Shown here piece by piece: positions 12,310-21,810 of a stretch of DNA of 64,000 nt. This stretch comes from Arachis hypogaea (lineage: Eukaryota; Streptophyta; Magnoliopsida; Fabales; Fabaceae), in contig NC_092041.1 of assembly GCF_003086295.3 (NCBI RefSeq), positions 98,109,827-98,173,826 on the forward strand, in the 5' to 3' direction. The position numbers and the translations under genes are program-made. Within the stretch, counting starts at the first letter, position 1. Each line of letters begins with the position of its first letter. Under the pieces are notes generated by a model. It did no database searches. It saw only the letters and a program-made list of their open reading frames with translations, and was not told the origin of the DNA.

Positions 12310-15300
12310 TGTAACACCCTACCATACAGAGTCTTATGCTTAAGTCATAATTCAAAGATGGCAAGGTATTACGACCTCTAAAAATAAAAGTTTAGTACAT
12401 ATAGTAGTATGAATGATTGATTATAACTAGGAGCCTTTGTAGAAAAAGGGGTAAACAAAAACCGCAACTTGAAAGCGTAACACTCTGATCGATAACGTAA
12501 CGAACAAGGATAACCAACGCGTGATTATATATATATCAAGGAGTGTCAAAAACAGGAATATCAAGACTCAAGATCCGGCTGCGAAGATAACCGGTCCGAG
12601 CATAGCAATATATACATATGATAAAATAAGGAAACCCCAAAGGAAACCCAAAGGGACACAAATACATAAAACCTATTCTCCAAAATCTCCCATAAGGGGA
12701 TTCATCACAGTTTGTATTATTTAATGGAGATAAAAGTATCTAAGCAAAACATATAAACCAAAACATAGCCCCGAGAACAAAGGATCTTCACAAATCTAGA
12801 AGTCTCCAGCATGCCTCAGCGAGAAACCTCACGTCCTGCATCTGAAAACCACAAAATCCGCATGGGTGAGAACCAGAGGTCCCCAGCATGGTAACAGCTT
12901 CCACATATATAATACATAATAATGGAGGAAAGCCAAAGGCAATCATAGAACTTCCTCCAGATAATATCAAAGCTTATAAACAAGCTAAACCATAAAGGGC
13001 ATCTGACTAAAGATACTTCAGTCTAACTAATACTTCCCTTTCCAATTCCTTCAAACCTCCCAACCACCAGCAGGAGTATAATATAGCAAACACAGTTATA
13101 TCAAGCAAGAAATATACAATTAGGAACAAGTAAGGCATTTAGACAATTAGCAAATAATATGCAGTCAAATAGGCAATCTCAAACAATTCATATAGTATGC
13201 ATATGATGAATGCCTGTCCCTAGTGGCTGATGATATCATCTGTCGGTTATAGAGCCAACCCGACAAGTCCTGGTAGCTAACCATTGGACTGTCCCTCTGT
13301 CATGCATCCCCAACTCGAGTTATACTCGTCATAAACTTGATCATAATCATGATCTATATCCATCACCCTCACTGGTGAATATTTACGGGGGCGAGCTCAT
13401 CCGGGTCTTTCACAGTGCCCGGCCACACTTATGACATAGGGTCAAAAGAGCTTCGAGTCTCAACCTGGAGCACGTGGTGGCTAGTCACTGCTACTACCCA
13501 GGGAAACTCTTATCTCCGATAGTGGAAGTGCAAATCACAATTATCAATAATTCAGCATAAACATGCATGAATCCTCATCCATGGATCAACATCCATATCA
13601 GCCATCCGGCTCACGGTTAAATCCATAACCAGCCAATATTCATAGCATACACAGCTATTCCGGCTCACGGTTCAATCCAGAACCAGCCAATTCATAAACA
13701 ATTACAGCCCTTCGGCCAATGGCATAACAAGCACTTCCACCACCATCCTCCACATCTCACATAATCATCAATGATCCTCATTGATTATTCATTTTCCCTT
13801 GCTTCACTCGCAAGTTACCACATCCACTAGCTCCTTCTCTCATAGCTAGGCTTATCATAATGATTTAAGATATAAGTGGTGAGATCGGAGGCTCAGAAGT
13901 ATGAAATTTGGCTTTTAAAACTCAAAAATCAACTTTGGGATGAAAACAGGTCCGCGCGTACGCGCACTCCACGCGCACGCGTGGATGGCCTCAAAAACTT
14001 CATCGACACGCAAGCGTCATGCACGCTAACGCGTGGATTAAAAATTTGCCAATCGACGCGTACGCGTCAACCACGCGTACGCGTGGGTGTTCTCGTGCCC
14101 CAGGCACAACACTGGCACAGTTCTGGCATAACTCTCTGGAAAATGGCTGGGCATTGGGTGCAGCACAATCGGCGCGCCCGCGCACATCACGCTCACGCGT
14201 GGATGGCATTTTCGGGAAGAACGGCGCGCACACGCCAAGTGCGCCCACGCGCAAGGGGTCATTCTGCTAAAAATTTTCTAAGTTAAAAGCTGCAGAATTC
14301 ACCAATTTAAACCCCAATCTTCCAACGGACATAACTTTCTCATTTTAAATCGTTTTTCACCCGTTCTTCGAACGGCATGGACATCCCGGATCCAATTTCA
14401 TTTCTAAATAGATTTGGCACAAAACAGAGATCCGTAGTCCAAGTTATGTCCCACCAAAGTATGCCCAAAAACCATATTTTTCATAAAAACCACAAAGTGC
14501 CATTTTCAAAACAAGCCATTTCCAACTCTTTTCAAAATCAATCAAAACATGCCATTTTCCTCCCTTTTCTTTGAAATCAATCAAAATATATCAATTTCAA
14601 CATCAAGCCTCCTCAACTCACACATTGACACATTACCACAATATACAAAATCACTATCTCATCATTCTAACCCACTTCACCCAAGTGGCTCAAACTCAAA
14701 TATATTGACATATCACATACTCTTACTCGTGCCAATTCTCAACAACATCAATTCCAATAAATCATTATTGTACACAATCAACATCATACTCACCATCAAC
14801 ATGGTTCAACCCACAATTCAACCATAACCAATCATCAAGCATATATCACAATATGCATATTTCTCATACATCATACCACCAAGGCATCAATAACCATCAT
14901 CACATATATGACCACATCATATATCTCAATCATTAATCAACATCAACCATTCAATGCCTATCTTAGGGCCTCTAGCCTAAGTATTTCCTACCACATTACA
15001 TATTAGATACGGGAAACCAAAACCATACCTTAGCCGATTTTCCCAAGCTCCACCGGAGCACTTCTAAACCACTTATCCACAAGCTCTCAAGGCCTCAACA
15101 CCTCCAAGAACAGATTTTTCACCACCAAGCCCTTTCCAAGCTTTTCAAAATCACCAATCAAGCTCCAATATCCACACATACACAACCTAAGCCACAACCA
15201 TCATACCCATACACAACATCTCAAAACCCAAACATCATAAAATCACAAATTACACTAGAGTTGAGAATCTTACCACACCCAAGGTCCAAGGAGACAAGAT

Positions 15301-15843
15301 TAACCTTCTCCTTCAAGAGAGTTGGGTCCTATAACATCAAAGAACCCAAAATCTCAACATTTCACCCATGAAACTCGAAAATAAGGGCTGAGATTTCGAA
15401 CAGCAACACGTGGCTTACCTCAAGATTGGTTGTATGGGTTTTGTAGAGCTCTCCGCGGTGAACGCGTGGCCGCAAACGGAGCGACAATCGGAGCTCTAGA
15501 TCAAAAGTTATGGTGGTTTGAAGATCAACCAAGGGAGAGAACTTGAGAGAGTGTTCTTCCTCCCTTTCTCTCAAATTTCAGCTTGTGTGTGTAACAAATG
15601 AGGAGAGAGAGTGCTGAAAACTAGGGTTTTGGTTAACTTATGTTGGGCCAAGGGCCCGCTTTGGGTCCAATTGGCCCGGTTTGGCCCGTTCGGTCCAATC
15701 TTGGTCCGAATTCTATAAAATTGGTACCAAAATTCTCGTCTCAACCTCCTCTATCATATTTAGCCATAAAAATCACATTTTAGGCTTTCTAGAATAAATT
15801 CTCATTTATGGGTTAATTAGCCGTTAATTAACCGGGTTTTACA
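12310..15843 (-). repeat. 5' LTR of the full-length gypsy element (3534 bp)
   Basis: This is the partner of 4076-7592, with the same TG...CA ends. It carries one more palindromic unit (14068-14084) than the other LTR; the solo LTR at 42554-46147 has the longer form too, so the left LTR is the one that lost the unit. The element's promoter should lie in this LTR, but I did not recognise a certain TATA box. Confidence 0.93.
13951..14255. repeat. CpG-dense palindrome cluster inside the 5' LTR
   Basis: This is the longer allele of the cluster at 5717-6004. It contains the back-to-back palindromes gacgcgtacgcgtc and ccacgcgtacgcgtgg at about 14056-14086. The extra 17 bp relative to the other LTR begins with caacc and contains one full ACGCGTACGCGT core. 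Confidence 0.7.
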
Positions 15844-15848
15844 TGCTT
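15844..15848. repeat. Target-site duplication tgctt, right copy
   Basis: It directly follows the LTR terminus ttttaca at 15843 and matches 4071-4075. Confidence 0.9.
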
Positions 15849-16190
15849 TACCATACGCCAAGTCTCGCTTTTGTTTGGTTTGAAGATAGTTCTTTTGGTC
15901 TTGTTTGATATATCAAAGATCTTTACCACCAACTTGTAAACTCGTTAGTTCATGTGTTTCTTTTGCTCTTATATCAGCTTCATCTATCAAATCTATTTGC
16001 AATACTTGTACTTCTAAAATCTTTCTTTATGATGACATCATATGATTGGTTTTTGAAAATTTTAAAATATGATTGTGATTTAGCTCAAGGTCACAAATTA
16101 CATATTTTTTTTACATTTTGAACAAACTTAAGTGATATTCTTACTTGGCAACTTGGTCTAGTCTCTGGCGCGAGGTTGCTTTGTTAAATG
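15849..16190 (-). pseudogene. FAR1-type transposase relic, N-terminal piece
   Basis: This is the upstream continuation of the relic at 3619-4075. On the minus strand it gives EADIRAKETHELTSLQVGGKD and then a QDQKNYLQTKQKRDLAYGKA-like stretch, which in FAR1-type proteins precedes the catalytic core. Farther upstream (~16080-16170), residues like those of the FAR1 DNA-binding domain appear in broken frames. It ends at the tgctt insertion site. Several stops and frameshifts are present. The right limit is approximate. Confidence 0.6.
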
Positions 16191-17880
16191 ATCTCATTTA
16201 TCTGGTCTACATTGGTCTGTCTTTGCACAAATAAATCTAAAACTACTCACAGAATTATCAATCTTGCATTTATTTGCATACAATTGTTGAATATGAAAAT
16301 TTATTATTCTACCATAATTTTTCTAGAATTCTTTAGTTTTTAGTATTGTGGCAAATTTTATGTCTAATTTTGGTATTTTTCTACTATAATTAGCCTAAAC
16401 AAAATAAATAATAAAATTCTAAATATAATTGTTATAAACATACAAAAATTAAGAGTACTAAATTATGTAAAAATTATAAGTACTAAATTATATAGAAAGA
16501 GATTAAAAGTACAACATGATACTATAAAGATATATATTTGAAAAGAAAAAATATACCTGAAAAAAGTGATTAGCGTAAAATTGTGTTGTGTAATTTGAGT
16601 TTTTTATTCCATGTTTTGAGAAATTAATTGACAATCTTATGCAAATATCATAAAAAAATAATATATTGAGTAAAATTTTATCAAATGTAAAATTTGAATT
16701 AATCAATAAAAGAATTATCATTTCAAGGTAGTATCATTGTAATCATCAACTCATTTGTTTTCTCTCATAATCTACCGTTTTAGTTCTAAGAAGCAACACC
16801 TCCATGTTTGATTTGCTAGGCAATCCTATCATCATAACTTTAGTAGGAGACAACACAATATTCATTCCCATTGAGGACACCATCATCATAGTGTCCAGAG
16901 CCAACATGCTCATTTTACTTGGTGACTCCGTCATCTCCTATGTAACCACCATGCTTTTTTTGTTCAGTGACATTATTGCTTCAATATTTGTATAGTCTTG
17001 TCCATTATTTTTCACTCAATAAAAAATTTATTGTTGTACACATTCAATTTTGTAGAAATTCAATTCTGCGCGCAATCTTTGCAAAGTGGCACATTTTTTC
17101 TTTTCAATTTTTTTAATAATTGACATTTTGATTTTCTTTTAATGCATTTATTTATTATTTATTAGTATTTTATATAATAACATTATGAAAATATGAATCT
17201 TTTAAAACTACGTCAGCTTTATTTTGACATTATTGATTATGGTACAAAAGATTTATAGAATTAAGCTATTTTTACAAAAAGATCATAGGAGACAAAAGTC
17301 CCTGTTGGCTAAAAAACCAGGGTCTCCCTAGATAAAAAATTAAATAATAAAATTTTTAGTTATTATTTTCATGTGAAAAAGTTTAATTTTTTACTAATAA
17401 TTAATTTTAACATCTGTTATCTAAGTTTGAAACAATTTAACGTATATACTTTTACATTTGATTAGGTATTAAGTCTGTTGCACAAATAGAAATAATTAAT
17501 TTTTATACTTACTATTTAAAAATAATATTTTTCTCTCTATGTTTATAAAAATATAATAAGAAATTAGCATAAAAAATTTATATTGATAGTTATAAAGTTA
17601 ACACAAAATCAATTTTTTTAAACAATTGAATTTTGATTCTAATTTTTAATCACAACATTAGTATTCTCTTTAAATTATATATAATAAATATTTTAAAGAA
17701 GAAAAGTAAAGAATATAAATTAGAAAGATAAGTGGTGAAAATTTAAAACTAAATAAAAAACTAAAAAATATGTATATAATAATAATATTTTTTTATTAAT
17801 TTTATTTTTTGTATAACAAAAAGATAAAGAAAAATAGAAAATGAAAAAAAAAAGAGAGAGAAAGATAAAATAGAAGAATG
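16191..17880. other. AT-rich non-coding DNA
   Basis: I see no gene, LTR or paired terminal repeat here. Small open frames at about 16503-16995 have no recognisable family and low-complexity composition. It is probably old degraded repeat or spacer. Confidence 0.5.
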
Positions 17881-18320
17881 AGAGAGGGAATTTGTTAATT
17901 TTGAAAAAAATATATTTTAATTGTAATGAAAAATATTTAATGATACATTTTTATTTGTCAGATTACTAATATAAAATATAAATTATATATAGAATGAGAT
18001 ATCTAGAGAGAATTATAAAAAGAAAGAGATGTATATGAGAGAATATAAGAAGGAAGTTTATTAATTTTGAAAAAAATATTTTTTCTTAATTTTAATAAGA
18101 GAGTGTCATATGATACATTTTGATTATCAAATTAGTTAGTAATATATAATATATCTATATTTCAATTTCCAAATTTTAATTTTAATTTAATTTTAATACA
18201 ATTAGAGAATGGCATGTTACATATTTTGATTTATTAAATTTATAATTAGTCATTGATAATGATATATAAGAGAAATAGAGTGGGTGAAGGAATAAGAGAG
18301 ATAGAGAAAGAAATAGGGAG
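17880..18320. repeat. Degenerate ~150-bp direct repeats left of the foldback element
   Basis: A recurring phrase (gagaggaagttta-ttaattttgaaaaaaatat, then a 'gtga/catgtgacatattttgatt' phrase, then 'tagtaatatataatat') is seen at about 17885-17990, 18040-18155 and 18180-18270. A further copy lies right of the foldback element at about 19315-19435. The foldback element thus seems to sit inside an array of this repeat. Confidence 0.5.
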
Positions 18321-18414
18321 GTTTTATATAAATAAATATATAAAATACTTTAATTATCATAATGCACACCAGGAAAATGATGGACAGAAATACACAGGCC
18401 AATTCTAGGGCACC

Positions 18415-18659
18415 GCATGCGAAATGGAAATTGACTCCAACACAGGGATGGCGCCAGCGAATTAGGGGAACCATTTCTGGTGAAGCACATGCGAAATGGA
18501 CACCCATATCAGCTACGACGGGCATGGTGCAGGCCTGCCTCCAACTCACGGCTGACACATGCAAATTGGGCATGTCTGGTGCGCTACCCGCAAAATGAGC
18601 TACCCAATTTTGGTGTACTGCAAAGGAAATGGTCCACTTTGTCTGTACTGCATGCAAAG
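18415..18659 (+). repeat. Left-arm array of the 13-bp motif
   Basis: Copies of GCATGCGAAATGG in various states of decay start at about 18415, 18455, 18487, 18557, 18588, 18618 and 18648. Spacing is near 30-40 bp apart from one 70-bp gap. The spacers between copies differ in sequence. Confidence 0.6.
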
Positions 18660-18991
18660 AGCAGATTTTTACTATATAAATGCTCATTTTTATGGGCAAT
18701 GATACAAAAAAATGGTCAACATCGATCCCACCATCACTCATTTTAATCCAAATTTTTTCTACCCGAATGTTAAGTTTTTCTTTCACACCCCACCTCCTCT
18801 ACTTTTTTCGGTGAAAATGGTAAGTGCTTGATTTGGTCCTCCCTCCCTTTTATATTGTGCACAACCTTAAAATCCAACCAATACCACCCTCTTCAACCAA
18901 TGCATGCACTTCACGAAAACTGCAACTACTGAAACCAGCAGCTTTGACAGTAGGTAGCCCAACTCGGAGACGCCAGAAAATTTTGCATTGG

Positions 18992-19210
18992 CCAATTTGC
19001 GGTCCGCACCCAGAAATTGGCCATTTCGCATGCGGCGCAACTGAGTTGCCCCATTTCGCATCCGACACAGGAAAATTGTCCTATTTGGTAGCCGCCATTA
19101 GTGAGTTGGCCGACGGCTCCACTTCGCAGGCGTCAAGTCAGGGTCTGTTCCCGCAGCATCCATTTCGCTGGCGCTATCTCTAAGTTAGAGTCAATTTCCA
19201 TTTCGCATGC
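18992..19210 (-). repeat. Right-arm array of the 13-bp motif
   Basis: Copies of CCATTTCGCATGC, the reverse complement of the left-arm motif, start at about 18992, 19021, 19051, 19081, 19119, 19160 and 19198. Steps are 29, 30, 30, 38, 41 and 38 bp. Several spacers are short dyads, for example gcaactgagttgc and ctctaagttagag. Arrays like this next to element ends can be transposase binding sites in other superfamilies; that role is inferred here. Confidence 0.65.
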
Positions 19211-19439
19211 GGTACCCCAGAACTGGCCCTGCATATTTCTGTTTAACATTTTTTTGGTGCGCATTATGGTAATTAAAGTATTTTATATATTTATTTATAT
19301 ATATAAAAAAAATCGAAAGAGGGATAACTCTTTAATTTTGGAGAAAAAGATTTAATTTTTATTGCAATGAGGGAGTGACATGTGACATATTTTGATTGTA
19401 AATTAGTAATATATAATAGATTTATTTAAGATGATAAAC

Positions 19440-20050
19440 ACCATTTATATTATCAAGGGTTCATATTAACGAACTTTTTTCTCTAAAGTGAACAACTTCA
19501 AAGGAGCCAAATCTATTTTAATTAGTTAATTAGTTGACATGTTCGGGTATTTTATTTTATTTAATTAGTTTTAGTTGATATGTTAGAACTTTTTATTTCA
19601 TTAGTAAAAAATTATTAGAATAATAACATGTTAGATTAACTTATTTTAATTAATAAATTTTTATGTTAGGATAATTGAATTTAATAAGTAATTAGAGTAT
19701 GTGTTAGATATGTTAATTTAATTTATTTTAGTTAATTTGTTGATATGTTTATTTATTTGGATTAATTTCTTGGAATAGTAATTTGGAGTGAACATTAGAA
19801 TATGATTAATTATATAGGAAGTTATCTTTTTTTTACTGAAAATTGTATTATCTTAGGATGTTAGTAAATAAATTTTAAGATGTAATTAAATTATATTTTA
19901 TTACTTAATTATAGTTAAGTTATTGTTAGCATTGTTATACGCAATAAATAGAAAAATACTACTTAACGGTATTCTTACAAACACTTTGGTTGTTTTTGTC
20001 ATGTTGTGTGACATTGTCTATTCCACTTCTTGGTATCCTACTTTCTTGCA
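19440..20050. other. AT-rich non-coding DNA
   Basis: Repeated 'attagttgatatgttaga'-like phrases occur, but no gene or element boundary is seen. It leads into the plant mobile domain relic. Confidence 0.5.
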
Positions 20051-20384
20051 TTAAGGAGGTTGGGTTTAGGCATGCAGTAGAGCTAAGAGATTTCATGTTT
20101 GATAATGTCTTACTTTCTGTATTGGTTGAGCGATGGAAGTCCGAGATCCATACTTTTCACCTTCTGTAGCATGTGGCTTACCATCTTGGTTTACGCATAA
20201 ATGATCCGATTGGAAGTTGCACTAGAAATTTCTAGCAGTATCATAGGCACCCAACATAGTAGTGGACTGAGGACATACTCGATGATAGACCTCCACTTCA
20301 GCTAGATGATAGAAAGCAAAACTTTTGGTATGAAAGTGACTTGACTTAGAAACAGGTAGGAGCATATTCTTCCAGGAACAGATC
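20050..20384 (+). pseudogene. Plant mobile domain (PMD) protein relic, N-terminal piece
   Basis: One frame reads VGFRHAVELRDFMFDNVLLS, then VLVERWKSEIHTFHLL, a stop, then HVAYHLGLRINDPIGS. This is the conserved N-terminal half of the aminotransferase-like plant mobile domain, often annotated as 'serine/threonine-protein phosphatase 7 long form homolog'. PMD proteins occur in plant host genes (MAIL/MAIN) and inside transposons. Stops follow FHLL and TRNF. The relic is cut at 20384 by the LTR element and resumes at 27244. Confidence 0.75.
20380..20384. repeat. Target-site duplication agatc, left copy
   Basis: agatc directly precedes the LTR start at 20385 and is repeated at 27239-27243 after the other LTR. 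Joining the flanks at one copy restores the order of the PMD relic. Confidence 0.85.
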
Positions 20385-20855
20385 TATTGGAGATTCTAAG
20401 ATTTTCTTAATCCCAATACCATTTATGTTAAATCATTAAGAAAGAAAAATTTGAATGCGGGAGCATACCTAAATTTATGAGCATGATTAGAAGAGTTTGG
20501 TTCTTTAATATTCCTCAAGCAAAGCATTCAGTATCTCTGATAAAGTTGAATTGCAATTCCTCTTATGGAAAAAGAATTTTGGAGGTGGCTTTGATATGTT
20601 GGGACCAGAATCTTGAAGTTACTATTTATATTCGAGCGGCACCCATTAAACCCTAAAGCACAAATAAAATAGTATCTTTGGTTTTATTCTCATTTAATTC
20701 CAAATCAAAAGTAATAATGACTTATTTAATTCAGTATTTATTATAATAAATGAGATCACCATTATATAAGTCATTTAATGTAAAACAGCTTAATTTGCGA
20801 TTATAATTAATATATATTGCTCATAAATAAATTAGAAAATAATAATTTTCTAACA
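20385..20855 (-). repeat. Left (3') LTR of the non-autonomous element
   Basis: On the plus strand it runs from tattggagattctaag to aataattttctaaca. It aligns with 26838-27238 over its full length; an extra stretch at ~20420-20480 explains most of the size difference. Confidence 0.8.
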
Positions 20856-21802
20856 ATCTCTGACATAGACTATGCATACATATTTTTCTGAGATAAGCAC
20901 ATCTTATAAACTTTATGCGTGCATTTGAATGCTATTTTCTTGATTACTTTAACAATCTAGTCCGTCTCATATATCAATTATGAAATTGCTGCAGCTTTTA
21001 TCACATTAGTGTCGCGATGAAACTACGATGATCTCTATACTAATATGCTCAACGACATAGATCAAATTTAGATGAGAAAATTCAAGAGTTACATGCGAAA
21101 ATGATCTCATGCATGCCTATTTTTAACTGGTCTAATTTTAATAAACTTTATGAGATCATGAATCAGAGTGAAAACAAAATTAAATACTTTATTTCTGCAG
21201 AAATATCTGTATTCGTAAATTTCTCTAACCCATATGAGCATTCAAATGCATATTCCCACTAAAATAATGTATCACAAAATGATATGACACCCATATGAAT
21301 AGTATCCACACGAAAGACCTTGTGTGTTTGTTTCTTATAAACCAAATATGCAGGCATTCATGAAGTTTGTGCTAATTTACTCATTAGACACTTAAACACT
21401 CAAAACTATCTTGTTTAATAACAATTTAAAAATATTAGACTACTAATACATTATCACAAAATAGCTCAAGTGGTCTTTCAAATATATATTCATAATTTGT
21501 GACACATGTTTGTAGTCACCTAATTGGATGCCTTCAAAAGGTGTTTTATATTCAAGTGCTTTAATAGAAAAAGTAATAAGTATCTTCTCAATTCAAATTG
21601 TCTTGACATCCAATAAAATCAAAATCTGAATACCAAATGATCTCTCTCTTTAGTTACTAATTTCATATATGTGAACATGTAATATTTTGCTATAACAAAA
21701 CTTGTTTGTCTACTATTTAGTGATCCATTCTTATCTGACTCAAATATCTGCCAAAGATACTCATAAATTACATAATAACTATAAATGTACAAATTTGTTA
21801 TC
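20856..21802. other. Internal region of the non-autonomous element, left of the hAT insertion
   Basis: AT-rich with no coding similarity found. The next internal portion continues at 25559. No clear polypurine tract is visible next to the LTR. Confidence 0.5.
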
Positions 21803-21810
21803 CATCGGAG
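21803..21810. repeat. 8-bp hAT target-site duplication, left copy (catcggag)
   Basis: catcggag lies directly left of the hAT terminus and catcggat (25551-25558) directly right of it, with one mismatch. Eight bases is the size typical of the hAT superfamily. Confidence 0.85.

Larger units (their letters stand above)
4076..15843 (-). mobile_element. Full-length Ty3/gypsy chromovirus retrotransposon
   Basis: This is a complete 11,768-bp element: LTR 4076-7592, coding region, primer-binding site, LTR 12310-15843, and matching tgctt duplications outside. Both LTRs have TG...CA ends. By eye the LTRs differ at about 25 positions plus one 17-bp indel, roughly 99% identity, so insertion is recent. 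The uninterrupted gag-pol, primer-binding site and polypurine tract are all present, so the copy could be autonomous. The C-terminal chromodomain-like tail and long LTRs point to the Tekay/Del chromovirus lineage. The peanut FIDEL family is a possible relative, but I could not test this. Confidence 0.93.
18322..19308. mobile_element. Foldback element with ~125-bp terminal inverted repeats
   Basis: The left end (ttttatataaataaatat...gcatgcgaaatggaaattgactcc, 18322-18445) is matched in reverse complement by the right end (19183-19308) with few mismatches. Inward, both arms carry spaced copies of a GCATGCGAAATGG-like motif in opposite orientation. The centre (~18660-18990) is unpaired. No transposase is encoded; open frames on both strands follow from the inverted symmetry. 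Superfamily unknown: the ends are not CACTA, and a target-site duplication could not be fixed in the AT-rich flanks. Confidence 0.7.

Noticed and set aside
16746..16995. Short open frames with hydrophobic translations
   Set aside because: No family motif, wrong composition for a plant exon, and present on both strands over the same bases.
17286..17331. Small inverted repeat ccctg...ccaggg
   Set aside because: Too short and without flanking duplication; likely chance.
18250..18786. 178-residue open frame on the minus strand and others nearby on the plus strand
   Set aside because: They lie in the foldback element, read through its motif arrays on both strands, and match no family; openness follows from inverted symmetry and composition.
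18415..19210. Regularly spaced motif with variable spacers resembling a CRISPR array
   Set aside because: The motif is degenerate, occurs in opposite orientation on two arms, and the window is plant nuclear DNA; a foldback element explains it.
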